64,000 bases of DNA from RYN-230 sp963793825 (GTDB lineage: Bacteria; Actinomycetota; Actinomycetes; Streptosporangiales; Streptosporangiaceae), in the NCBI GenBank assembly GCA_963793825.1, contig CAWCBE010000007.1:558001-622000 (forward strand), read 5' to 3'. The first letter of the stretch is position 1. Each line of letters starts with the position of its first letter. Made by a program: the position numbers and the translations under genes. Positions 1-8,293 of the stretch are shown here, piece by piece. The notes beneath the pieces were generated by a model. The model did not search any database and had not been told where the DNA came from. It saw only the letters and a program-made list of their open reading frames with translations.

Positions 1-1083
1 GAAGCCCACGTTGCGGGCGATCATCTTCTGGTAGACGGAGTAGTAGTGCTTGGGCCGCCCGGTCACCCGGGCCTTCACCTTGGCCTCGCGCAGGTCGGCG
101 GAGACGTCCTCGATGACTTCCTGGAGGAACACGTCGCGCCGCGGCGCCCGCTCGGAAACCAGCCGGGCGATCTCGTCGTACCGCTTGGGGTAGAGGGTGG
201 CGAAGGCCAGGTCCTCCAGCTCCCACTTGATCGTGTTCATGCCGAGCCGGTGGGCCAGCGGCGCGAAGATCTCCAGGACCTCGCGGGACTTGCGCTCCTG
301 CTTCTCCCGGGGCAGGTAGCGCAGGGTGCGCATGTTGTGCAGCCGGTCGGCCAGCTTGATCACCAGGACCCGGATGTCCCGGGACATGGCGACCACCATC
401 TTGCGCACCGTCTCCGCCTCGGCCGCCTCGCCGTACTTGACCTTGTCCAGCTTGGTGACCCCGTTGACCAGGGCCGCGATCTCGTCCCCGAAGTCGGCGC
501 GCAGTTCATCCAGGGTGTAGGCGGTGTCCTCGACCGTGTCGTGCAGCAGGGCACCGCAGATGGTCTCATGCGGCATGCCCAGCTCGGCCAGGATGGTGGC
601 GACGGCGAGCGGGTGGGTGATGTACGGGTCGCCGCTCTTGCGCTGCTGCCCGGCGTGCCAGCGTGCCGCGACGTCATAAGCGTGCTCGATGAGCCGGACG
701 TCGGCCTTGGGATGGGTGGCCCGGACGGTCTTGATCATGGGCTCGAGCACCGGGTTCACGCCGCCGCTGCGGGTGGCGCCAAGCCGAGCCAGCCGCCGCC
801 GGACCGCCGCCCCGCCACCGGCGGGCGCGGCAGCGCCCGCGGCCGGGCCCGTCGTGGCGGCCGTCCCGGCCGGCCGGGGCACGCTCGCCGCGGTGCCGCC
901 GTTCCGGCGGCCCGGTCCGTGCCCATTCTGACTGCCTGGGGCGGCACTGCCCGGGGCGGCACTGTCCGGGGCGACGACGGCCGCCGCCGCCTCCTGCCCC
1001 TGGTCAGCAGCCTCATCCGGGGGGCCAGGGGTGGCGCCGGCGCCGTCCGCGCCGGTCGTTACCACGTCACCGGCCACAGGCAC
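1..1083 (-). CDS. rel: Rel/SpoT (p)ppGpp synthetase/hydrolase, N-terminal part (cut by window edge)
   Basis: Makes and degrades the stringent-response alarmone (p)ppGpp. It is open from a GTG at 1083 to base 1, about 361 codons, with no stop in the window. Residues 1 to about 105 are an Ala/Gly/Pro-rich extension. The HD hydrolase domain follows, with KSGDPYITHPLAVA and LLHDTVEDT (H181-D182), then GVTKLDKV and KLADRLHNMRT. The start of the synthetase domain is recognisable at the window edge (TGRPKHYYSVYQKM). The intact HDTVEDT motif suggests a bifunctional Rel rather than a synthetase-only RelA. The synthetase, TGS and ACT domains lie outside the window. It follows apt by about 70 bp, as in other actinobacteria. 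Confidence 0.95.
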   Translation of the reverse strand, partial: MPVAGDVVTTGADGAGATPGPPDEAADQGQEAAAAVVAPDSAAPGSAAPGSQNGHGPGRRNGGTAASVPRPAGTAATTGPAAGAAAPAGGGAAVRRRLARLGATRSGGVNPVLEPMIKTVRATHPKADVRLIEHAYDVAARWHAGQQRKSGDPYITHPLAVATILAELGMPHETICGALLHDTVEDTAYTLDELRADFGDEIAALVNGVTKLDKVKYGEAAEAETVRKMVVAMSRDIRVLVIKLADRLHNMRTLRYLPREKQERKSREVLEIFAPLAHRLGMNTIKWELEDLAFATLYPKRYDEIARLVSERAPRRDVFLQEVIEDVSADLREAKVKARVTGRPKHYYSVYQKMIARNVGF

Positions 1084-1154
1084 TCCTCAAGTCCGCCAAG
1101 ACAACAGTCTATCGGCGGATGATGGGGGCGGGGCCGGGTCAGCTGACTCGCACG

Positions 1155-1727
1155 TCAGACAATGAGCAGCGAGCGGATCAGCGCCCCCGGCAGCCGGGCC
1201 CGGCCGTCCAGGAAGCTGAGCTCCAGGATCACCGCCAGGCCGGCCACCTCCGCGCCGGACTTGCGGACCAGTTCGATAGTGGCGGCCGCGGTGCCCCCGG
1301 TGGCCAGCACGTCGTCCACGATCAGCACCCGCTCCCCCGGCGTGAAGGCGTCCTGGTGCACTTCGATGGTGGCGCTGCCGTATTCCAGGTCGTAGCTCTG
1401 CGCGTAGGTGGGCCCGGGCAGCTTGCCCCGCTTGCGGACGGGCACGAACCCGGCGCCCAGCGCGATGGCCACCGAGGCGGCCAGGATGAAGCCGCGGGCC
1501 TCGATGCCGGCCACCTTGTCGATCCCGCCGGCCTCGCCGCTCGGGCGGCTGCCCGCGGCCAGCCCGCCGACCACCGCGCTCAGCGCCGCGCCGTCGGCCA
1601 GCAGCGGGGTGATGTCCTTGAACATCACCCCGGGCTGCGGGTAGTCGGCGATGTCACGGACCCGCTCGGCGATCAGCCGGGCCAGCGCCCCATCCTGGGC
1701 TGCGGCGGGGCTCTCCGCGGGCGGCAT
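1155..1727 (-). CDS. apt: Adenine phosphoribosyltransferase
   Basis: Salvages adenine: adenine plus PRPP gives AMP and pyrophosphate in the cytoplasm. The 190-aa product has the usual length plus a slightly long N-terminus. YPQPGVMFKDITPLL and GIEARGFIL are family signatures, and VLIVDDVLATGGTA is the PRPP-binding loop. The ATG at 1727 directly abuts the secF stop (1728-1730) with no gap, so it is probably the last-but-one gene of a secD-secF-apt-rel transcript. The placement next to rel is conserved in actinobacteria. Confidence 0.96.
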   Translation of the reverse strand: MPPAESPAAAQDGALARLIAERVRDIADYPQPGVMFKDITPLLADGAALSAVVGGLAAGSRPSGEAGGIDKVAGIEARGFILAASVAIALGAGFVPVRKRGKLPGPTYAQSYDLEYGSATIEVHQDAFTPGERVLIVDDVLATGGTAAATIELVRKSGAEVAGLAVILELSFLDGRARLPGALIRSLLIV

Positions 1728-3011
1728 CTAGCGCCGCTTCTTCTTGCCGCTGGGACGGCGCCGGGCGGAGCTGGCGTTGCGCCGTGGCGGCTGCCGCGGG
1801 CCAGGGCTGCCGTTGGGCCCGGGGGACCGCGGCGCGGCCGGGCCCACCGGTACCTTCTCGTCCGGGGCGGCTGCGTTGTCGCCGGGAGCGGTGACCCCGT
1901 CCGGAGCGGCCGCGTCCGGAGCGGCCCGGTCCGGATCGGCGTCGTCCGCGGCCTGCGCGGCGGAACCGCCCGCCGCGGCGGCCCCGGCGGCCGCCGGGCG
2001 TGCCCCCTTGGCGGCGGCCCGCTTGGCGGCCCGGCCCCCGGATGCCTTGAGCGCCACCCGCTGGGCCAGCGCCTTGTACTGCGGGTCGCGTTCCTTGAGG
2101 TCGGCCAGCACCGGGGTGGCGATGCAGATCGAGGAGTACGTGCCGGACAGCATGCCGACGAACAGCACCAGGGCCAGGTCGTTGAGCTCACCGGCGCCGA
2201 GCAGGAAGCCGCCGATGAACAGGATGGCGGCCACCGGCAGCAGCGCGATGATCGAGGTGTTGATCGACCGGACCAGGGTCTGGTTGAGCGCCAGGTTGGC
2301 GGCCTGGCTGTAGGTGCTGCGGGACGAGCTGAGCAGCCCGGCGGTATTCTCGCGGACCTTGTCGAACACCACGACCGTGTCGTACAGCGAGTAGCCCAGG
2401 ATGGTGAGCAGCCCGATCACGGTGGCCGGGCTGACCTCGAAGCCGGCCAGCGCGTAGACGCCGATCGTGATGACGATGTCGTGGACCAGCGCGACGAGCG
2501 CGGCCACCGCCATCCGCCATTCGAACGCGATCGACAGGTAGATGACGATCACGATGAGGAAGGCGATGAGCGCCTGGGCTGCCTTGTGCGAGATGTCCGA
2601 GCCCCAGCTCGGCCCGACGAAGCTGACGCTGATCTTGCTGGCCGGGACGTTCAGCTGGTGGCTGATGGCGTCCTGCACGGTGGTCTGCTGGGCGAAGGTC
2701 AGCTTGCCGGTCTGCACCTCCCACCGTGCGCTGCCGCCCGAGCCGACCTGCTGCACGATGGCGTTGTTGCCGGCCGGCGTGCTGCTGATGGCGCTGCGCA
2801 CCTGGTTAACGGTGGCGGAGGTGTCCTTGAACTGGAGCACCGAGCCGCCCTTGAAGTCGACCGTGAAGTTCAGCCCGCGGGCGAACAGGCCGACCAGGGC
2901 GAGCACCAGGATGACCCCGGAGATGCTGTACCACAGCTTCTGCCGCCCGACGAAGTCGAAGGACACCTCGCCGCGGTAGAGCCGCCCGCCGATGCTGCCG
3001 AGCCGCGACAT
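1728..3011 (-). CDS. secF: Protein translocase subunit SecF
   Basis: Accessory inner-membrane subunit that, with SecD and YajC, uses the proton motive force to help SecYEG release exported proteins. I start it at ATG 3011, whose A is the last base of the secD stop codon (TGATG), giving 427 aa. The frame stays open upstream, but that part is antisense-like shadow sequence. The first membrane segment is near residues 22-40, then a periplasmic loop beginning FTVDFKGGSVLQF, then five segments including VHDIVITIGVYAL and ILGYSLYDTVVVFDKVREN. The C-terminus is a long Ala/Pro/basic tail ending in a KKKRR cluster, which is typical of actinobacterial SecF. Confidence 0.95.
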   Translation of the reverse strand: MSRLGSIGGRLYRGEVSFDFVGRQKLWYSISGVILVLALVGLFARGLNFTVDFKGGSVLQFKDTSATVNQVRSAISSTPAGNNAIVQQVGSGGSARWEVQTGKLTFAQQTTVQDAISHQLNVPASKISVSFVGPSWGSDISHKAAQALIAFLIVIVIYLSIAFEWRMAVAALVALVHDIVITIGVYALAGFEVSPATVIGLLTILGYSLYDTVVVFDKVRENTAGLLSSSRSTYSQAANLALNQTLVRSINTSIIALLPVAAILFIGGFLLGAGELNDLALVLFVGMLSGTYSSICIATPVLADLKERDPQYKALAQRVALKASGGRAAKRAAAKGARPAAAGAAAAGGSAAQAADDADPDRAAPDAAAPDGVTAPGDNAAAPDEKVPVGPAAPRSPGPNGSPGPRQPPRRNASSARRRPSGKKKRR

Positions 3012-4930
3012 CACGCCTCCTTGGCCGGGGTCGTGTCCTGGGCCGGGGTCGTGGTGCGGGGCCGCGTCGTCCGCACGGACGACCGCCACGGCGCCCGGCC
3101 CCCGAGCCGGGCCGGGTCCAGCCCGGAGAACCGGTGCCCCTGGCCGAAGAACTTGGTCCGGGCCAGCAGGGTGATCATCGGCTTGGTGAACAGGAACACC
3201 ACGACCACGTCGATCACCGTGGTCAGCCCGAGGGTGAACGCGAAGCCCTTGACCTCGCCGATGGAGAAGTACCACAGCAGCGCGGCGGCCAGGAACGACA
3301 CGGTGTCGGACACCAGGACGGTGCGCCGGGCCCGCTTCCAGCCGCGTTCCACCGCGGTGCGCAGCGTCCGGCCGTCGCGGACCTCATCACGGAGCCGCTC
3401 GAAGAACACCACGAACGAGTCCGCGGTGATGCCGATGGCCACGATGAGGCCGGCCACGCCGGCCAGGGTCAGCGCGAAGCCCTGGTACTTCCCGAGCAGG
3501 ATCACCGACTCGAAGACCAGCACCGCCGCGATGACCAGGCTGGATACCGCGACCACGGCCAGCCCCCGGTAGTAGAGCAGGCAGTACAGCACGACCAGGA
3601 ACAAGCCGATGGCCCCGGCCAGCAGCCCGGCGTGCAGCTGGTCGCTGCCGAGCTGCGGCGAGATGGACTGGACTGACTGCTTGGTGAAGGTGAGCGGCAG
3701 GGCGCCGTAGTTCAGCACGTTGGCCAGGTCCGTGGCCTGCGCCTGGCTGAAGCTGCCGGTGATCTGGGCCGAGCCGCCGGTGATCGCGCCCTGGTCAATG
3801 GCCGGGAAGGAGATGACGTTGCCGTCCAGCACCACGGCCAGGTAGTCCAGCGGGGAGCTCGCGGTCCCGCCCGCCCCGTACTTGCTGGACATCTGCTGGG
3901 TGAGCGTCGCGAACGCGTTGCCCCCGGCGGCGTTGAAGGTCAGGTTGGTCTGCCAGTCCACCGAGGATGTCGATACGGTGGCACTGGCCGACTTGATCTC
4001 CGTGCCGGTCACCTTCGCCTGGTCCAGCACGAATTTGTAGAGGACGCCGCCCTCCCAGCCGCAGGACACGGTCTGGATGTCCTTGTTGTTGTACGGGGGA
4101 GGCGTGCTGCCGTAGCCGACCTGCTGCTTCCAGTTCTTGTCGGCGCAGTTCAGCTTGTTGAACTGGGCCTTGACCGGGGCACTGACCAGGCTGGCGTCGC
4201 CGGACGCGCCGGCCACCGTGGATACCCCGCCGGGCCCGGTGGCGGCCGGGGACGGGGTGGCGCTGGCCGACGGGCTCGCGCTGGCGCTGGCCGACGGGCT
4301 CGCGGCCGCCCGGGCCGCCGCGGCGCCCAGCACCCGGGCCCGGGCTGCCATCTCACGCGGGCCGGTACTCCCGGCGCCGGCCGGGGCCAGGGCCCCGGAC
4401 TTCTTGGTCGGCGAGGCGGATGCGGAGGGGCTCGCGGACCTGCTGGCCGACGGCGACGGCGAGGACGACGCGCCAGACGGCGTCGGTGTCGGTGTCGGCG
4501 TGGCCGCGGCCGTGTTCGGCGCCATCAGCAGCACCTGGCGGAACAGCAGCTGGGCCGTCTGGCCGACCAGGTTCACCACCTTCTCGGTGCCCGCGCCGGG
4601 CACCGCCACGGTGATCTCGTTGCTGCCCTGCTGCTGCACCTGGGCCTCGGTGAAGCCGGCCCCGTTCACCCGGCTGGCCATGATGTTCTTGGCCTGGGTC
4701 ATGTCCGCGGCGAACTGCGCAGTGGACACGCCCCGGGGCGCCTCGGCCTGCAGCGTCACCGTGGTGCCGCTGGTCAGGTCGAGGCCGAGGTGCACCTTGA
4801 AGTCGCTGCCCCACTTGGCGGGCTGGGCGATGTTGCCGCCCACGATGGCCAGGAACAGCACCACGATGAGCGCCGCCAGCACGGCCAGCGCTCGGCCGGG
4901 CCGGGAGGCGTTACCGCTGGGGGGAGCCAC
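3011..4930 (-). CDS. secD: Protein translocase subunit SecD
   Basis: Partner of SecF in the SecDF-YajC complex. The protein is 639 aa with membrane segment 1 at about residues 15-33, a large extracytoplasmic P1 region to about residue 425, then five membrane segments (about 433-590). The motif VAIGITADSFVVFFERLRDE is typical of SecD. The P1 region is interrupted at about 143-233 by a low-complexity stretch rich in Ser, Pro, Ala and Thr (runs of TP and of SAS/SPSAS), giving an extra flexible linker of about 90 residues. The stop overlaps the secF start by one base. yajC lies 60 bp upstream. Confidence 0.95.
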   Translation of the reverse strand: MAPPSGNASRPGRALAVLAALIVVLFLAIVGGNIAQPAKWGSDFKVHLGLDLTSGTTVTLQAEAPRGVSTAQFAADMTQAKNIMASRVNGAGFTEAQVQQQGSNEITVAVPGAGTEKVVNLVGQTAQLLFRQVLLMAPNTAAATPTPTPTPSGASSSPSPSASRSASPSASASPTKKSGALAPAGAGSTGPREMAARARVLGAAAARAAASPSASASASPSASATPSPAATGPGGVSTVAGASGDASLVSAPVKAQFNKLNCADKNWKQQVGYGSTPPPYNNKDIQTVSCGWEGGVLYKFVLDQAKVTGTEIKSASATVSTSSVDWQTNLTFNAAGGNAFATLTQQMSSKYGAGGTASSPLDYLAVVLDGNVISFPAIDQGAITGGSAQITGSFSQAQATDLANVLNYGALPLTFTKQSVQSISPQLGSDQLHAGLLAGAIGLFLVVLYCLLYYRGLAVVAVSSLVIAAVLVFESVILLGKYQGFALTLAGVAGLIVAIGITADSFVVFFERLRDEVRDGRTLRTAVERGWKRARRTVLVSDTVSFLAAALLWYFSIGEVKGFAFTLGLTTVIDVVVVFLFTKPMITLLARTKFFGQGHRFSGLDPARLGGRAPWRSSVRTTRPRTTTPAQDTTPAKEA

Positions 4931-4990
4931 TGCTGCGTATCCCTCGCTTCCGGAGTTCCCCCGCCCCGGCGTCCGGCGCGGGGCCGCTGG

Positions 4991-5485
4991 TCAGTCTGCC
5001 GGGTGCTCGCCGGCCGCCGTGTGGTCCGCCGCGGTGCCGGGAGCCGTCCCGTTGGCGGCGGCGCCGTTCTGGCTGCCGGTGACCGGGCCGTCGGCGGTGA
5101 GGTCCGTGGCCGCCGGCTCGCCGGCACTGGCCCCGGGCAGGTCCGGCTCGGCGGTGGCGGCCGCACTGGCCTCAGCGGTGGCGTCCTCGTCCGGGAGCAC
5201 GTCCATCACGGCGCGGCGCAGGAAGCGCATCTGGATGCCGGGGGCCGGCTCCAGGACCACGTCCTGATCGTCGGCCTCGATCACCGTCGCGTACATCCCC
5301 GCCGTGGTGCGGACCCGCTGCCCGGGCTGTACCTGGCTCTGCATTTGCTGGGCTTGGCGCTGCCGGTTGCGCTGCGGCCGGATCATGACGAAGTAGAGCA
5401 GGCCGAACAGGACGACGATGATGATCAGGAACGTGTAACTCCCTGATCCGCTCTTGCTGGCAGCTGCGAGAAACATATTCCCCAT
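4991..5485 (-). CDS. yajC: Preprotein translocase subunit YajC
   Basis: Small single-pass membrane protein of the SecDF-YajC accessory complex. The 164-aa product has one hydrophobic helix (about 17-34, FLIIIVVLFGLLYFVMI) followed by the family hallmark RPQRNRQRQAQQ and a compact domain with VQPGQRVRTTAGMYATV. The tail from about residue 105 is acidic and Ala-rich and longer than in E. coli YajC (110 aa), as in many actinobacteria. It is the first gene of the yajC-secD-secF cluster. The 199 bp up to ruvB are non-coding and probably hold its promoter. Confidence 0.93.
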   Translation of the reverse strand: MGNMFLAAASKSGSGSYTFLIIIVVLFGLLYFVMIRPQRNRQRQAQQMQSQVQPGQRVRTTAGMYATVIEADDQDVVLEPAPGIQMRFLRRAVMDVLPDEDATAEASAAATAEPDLPGASAGEPAATDLTADGPVTGSQNGAAANGTAPGTAADHTAAGEHPAD

Positions 5486-5684
5486 CGCGGGGGCATCCTT
5501 CCAGTTGATGTGCTCCGCCGGGCGGCGCGCCGGGCCGTGAGCCAGCGCGGCCGGAATGTCTCTGGCCGGCCGGGCGGTCGTTGACCAACTGCCGAAGTGT
5601 AGCGGCGCGCACGCGGCGCACCAACAGGCTACGGCGTCTGGCGACCGATCGTGACATCTCCGCGACCATCAGGCCCGCGGCCGG

Positions 5685-6872
5685 TCAGCCGAACAGCGTG
5701 CCCGGGGCGGTGAGGCCGGGCAGCTCCGGCGGCTGCAGGCCCAGGTGCTGCCAGGCCGCCGGGGTGGCCACCCGGCCGCGCGGGGTCCGGGCCATCAGCC
5801 CGCCGCGGACCAGGAACGGCTCGGCGACGACCTCCACGGTCTCGGCCTCCTCACCGACCGCGACCGCCAGCGTGGACAGGCCCACCGGTCCGCCGCCGAA
5901 CCGGGTGACCAGGGCGCCGAGCACGGCCCGGTCCAGCCGGTCCAGTCCCTCCTCGTCCACCTCGTACAGCTCCAGCGCCGCGCGGGCCAGGTCGCAGGTG
6001 ACCACGCCGTCCGCGCGCACCTCGGCGTAGTCGCGGACCCGGCGGAGCAGCCGGTTGGCGATCCGCGGGGTGCCGCGGGACCGCCGGGCGATCTCCTGCG
6101 CCCCGTCGCCGCGCAGCGCCACGCCGAGCAGGTCCGCCGACCGGCGCACGATGACCTCCAGCTCGGCGGGCTCGTAGAAGTCCAGGTGCGCGGTGAAACC
6201 GAACCGGTCGCGCAGCGGGGCGGGCAGCAGCCCGGCCCGGGTGGTCGCGCCGACCAGGGTGAACGGCGCGATTTCCAGCGGGATGGCGGTCGCACCGGGC
6301 CCCTTGCCGACCACCACGTCGACCCGGAAGTCCTCCATGGCCAGATACAGCATTTCCTCGGCGGGCCGGGCCAGCCGGTGAATTTCATCGATGAACACCA
6401 CGTCCCGCTCGCCCAGCGTGGACAGGATCGCGGCCAGGTCGCCGGACCGCTCGATGGCCGGCCCGCTGGTGATCCGGAGCTGGGCGCCGAGCTCGGCCGC
6501 GATGATCATCGCGAAGGTGGTCTTGCCCAGGCCCGGCGGCCCGGACAGCAGCACGTGGTCCGGGGCCCGGCCGCGGCGCATCGCGCCCTCCAGCACCAGG
6601 GACAGCTGCTCCCGCACCCTGTTCTGGCCGATGATCTCGGCCAGCCGCTTCGGCCGCAGCGCGCCCTCGATGACCCGCTCATCCGCCTCAGCGAGCGCCG
6701 AGACCAGCCGCTGCTCTTCCGCCGCGGTCAGCCCGGGTGCCTCCCGGGCGGCCTCCTCCGCCGCGGTGTGAGCCCGCGGCGGTGACCCCCCGGAATCCCC
6801 CGGCAGCTCACCCCACGGCGGCCCGCCCCCGGACTCCCCCGCCAGTGGCCGGCCGCCACCATGGCCGGTCAT
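5685..6872 (-). CDS. ruvB: Holliday junction branch migration helicase RuvB
   Basis: AAA+ motor that drives branch migration of Holliday junctions with RuvA. I start it at ATG 6872, which overlaps the ruvA stop in an ATGA, giving 395 aa. The N-terminal 45 or so residues are Gly/Pro-rich and not conserved. Walker A is GPPGLGKTT, Walker B is VVFIDEIHRL, sensor 1 is LVGATTRAG, followed by the RDRFGF arginine finger region and a winged-helix C-terminus (LSTLAVAVGEEAETVEVVAEPFLV is the usual signature region). It is the last gene of ruvC-ruvA-ruvB. Confidence 0.97.
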   Translation of the reverse strand: MTGHGGGRPLAGESGGGPPWGELPGDSGGSPPRAHTAAEEAAREAPGLTAAEEQRLVSALAEADERVIEGALRPKRLAEIIGQNRVREQLSLVLEGAMRRGRAPDHVLLSGPPGLGKTTFAMIIAAELGAQLRITSGPAIERSGDLAAILSTLGERDVVFIDEIHRLARPAEEMLYLAMEDFRVDVVVGKGPGATAIPLEIAPFTLVGATTRAGLLPAPLRDRFGFTAHLDFYEPAELEVIVRRSADLLGVALRGDGAQEIARRSRGTPRIANRLLRRVRDYAEVRADGVVTCDLARAALELYEVDEEGLDRLDRAVLGALVTRFGGGPVGLSTLAVAVGEEAETVEVVAEPFLVRGGLMARTPRGRVATPAAWQHLGLQPPELPGLTAPGTLFG

Positions 6873-7507
6873 GCCCGGCTCAGCTTCCGCAGGGCCGACC
6901 GCAGGGCCACGGCCACGTCCACGTCGGCCGGTGCCGGGCCGGCGGCCGTCGCGGCGAGGTCCGCCTCGACGGCCGCGATGGCCTGCTCGGCCTCCCGGGA
7001 CTGCCAGCCCAGGCTGACCAGGCCGGCCCGGACCTGATCCCGCCACGGCGCGGGCGCCGCATCATGGCCCGCGGCCGGCGTGGCCGAGCCGGCCAGCCCG
7101 GCCCCGGGCGAGCCGAGCCGCCCGGCCAGTTCCAGCACGATCCGCTGGGCCCCCTTGCGCCCGATGCCCGGCACCCGGGTCAGCGCGGTCACGTCCTCGG
7201 CCGCGATGGCCTGGCGCAGCCCGTCCGGGCTGAACGAGGCGAGCAGCGCCAGGGCCAGCCGGGGCCCCACCCCGCTGGCCGTCTGCACCAGCTCGAACAC
7301 GTCCCGCTCGTCGTCGCTGGCGAAGCCGTACAGGGTCAGCGCGTCCTCGCGGACCACCAGCGACGTCGCCACCCGGGCCCGCTGCCCGGTGCGCAGCGTG
7401 GCCAGCGTGCCCGGCGTGCACTGGACCAGCAGGCCGACGCCGCCCACCTCGATGACCGCGCCTTCCGGGGCGATCCCGCAGACCAGGCCGTCCAGGTGAG
7501 AAATCAC
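6869..7507 (-). CDS. ruvA: Holliday junction branch migration protein RuvA
   Basis: Tetrameric junction-binding protein that loads RuvB. The product is 212 aa from a GTG start at 7507, which overlaps the ruvC stop (GTGA). An N-terminal OB-fold begins MISHLDGLVCGIAPEGAVIEV. Helix-hairpin-helix motifs are visible (SGVGPRLALALL and VPGIGRKGAQRIVLEL), and a C-terminal domain III ending ALRSALRKL would contact RuvB. It overlaps ruvC and ruvB by 4 nt each, so the three are translationally coupled. Confidence 0.96.
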   Translation of the reverse strand: MISHLDGLVCGIAPEGAVIEVGGVGLLVQCTPGTLATLRTGQRARVATSLVVREDALTLYGFASDDERDVFELVQTASGVGPRLALALLASFSPDGLRQAIAAEDVTALTRVPGIGRKGAQRIVLELAGRLGSPGAGLAGSATPAAGHDAAPAPWRDQVRAGLVSLGWQSREAEQAIAAVEADLAATAAGPAPADVDVAVALRSALRKLSRA

Positions 7508-8133
7508 GGAAGCTCCCTCCCGGGGATGACAGGCCCGGCCAGGGCCGGGAGGACGGCCCCGGGTACCGGCCCGGGGCGCGCGGCGCGGGCCGCCGGGCGG
7601 CGTGCTCCCGGGTGGCGGCCGCCGGGCGCGGCCGCCACGGCCGCGGCCAGCCGCGACTGGGTGCTGCCGCGCCACAGCTGGCAGATGGCCAGGGCCAGGG
7701 CATCAGCGGCGTCCGCGGGCCGGGGCGGGTCGGCCAGCCGCAGCAGCCGCATCACCATCGTCGTCACCTGCGCCTTGTCGGCCCGGCCGCTGCCGGTCAC
7801 CGCCGCCTTCACCTCACTCGGGGTGTGCAGGGCCACCGGCAGCCCGCGGCGGGCCGCGCACAGCACCGCGACCGCGCCGGCCTGCGCGGTGCCCATCACC
7901 GTCCGCACGTTGTGCTGGCTGAACACCCGCTCGACCGCGACCGCGTCGGGGTGGTGCTCGGCCAGCCAGGACTCGATCTCGGATTCCAGCGCGAGCAGCC
8001 GCGCGGCGATGTCGTTCCCGGGCGGGGTGCGCGCCACCCCGGCGGCGACCAGCGCTGGCGGGCGGCCCGGGACGCCGTCCACTACGCCCAGCCCGCACCG
8101 GGTCAGCCCGGGGTCCACGCCGAGCACCCGCAT
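7504..8133 (-). CDS. ruvC: Crossover junction endonuclease RuvC
   Basis: Resolves Holliday junctions by symmetric nicking, using two metal ions. The 209-aa protein starts MRVLGVDPGLTRCGLGVVD, where D7 is the first catalytic acid. VAVERVFSQHNVRTVMGTAQAG holds the catalytic Glu, and the final acids lie in DAADALALAICQL. The C-terminal 40 residues are a Pro/Arg/Ala-rich tail beyond the usual end of about 170 aa, common in GC-rich actinobacteria. It is the first gene of ruvCAB. In many relatives yebC sits immediately upstream, but here an acetyltransferase gene intervenes. Confidence 0.96.
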   Translation of the reverse strand: MRVLGVDPGLTRCGLGVVDGVPGRPPALVAAGVARTPPGNDIAARLLALESEIESWLAEHHPDAVAVERVFSQHNVRTVMGTAQAGAVAVLCAARRGLPVALHTPSEVKAAVTGSGRADKAQVTTMVMRLLRLADPPRPADAADALALAICQLWRGSTQSRLAAAVAAAPGGRHPGARRPAARAARPGPVPGAVLPALAGPVIPGRELP

Positions 8134-8293
8134 CTGCGCTCCATCCCGGCCGCCGCGCCGTACCGCGGCCGGCCGGCCCTGCGAACACGTGTTCGGTCGT
8201 GACCGACACTACCGGCCCGGGATGCCCGGCGCGGCGAGGATCCCCGGCGTGTCGTGGCGCCCGCGCCGGGTGCTGGCCCGGGCGGGACCGTGG

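Noticed and set aside
1138..1147. GTCAGCTGAC palindrome between rel and apt
   Set aside because: A single 10-bp palindrome in a short gap inside a probable operon, with no repeat or promoter next to it. Not convincing as an operator.
1119..3572. Long plus-strand frame over apt, secF and secD
   Set aside because: Antisense shadow; the minus-strand genes have clear motifs and tight stop/start overlaps.
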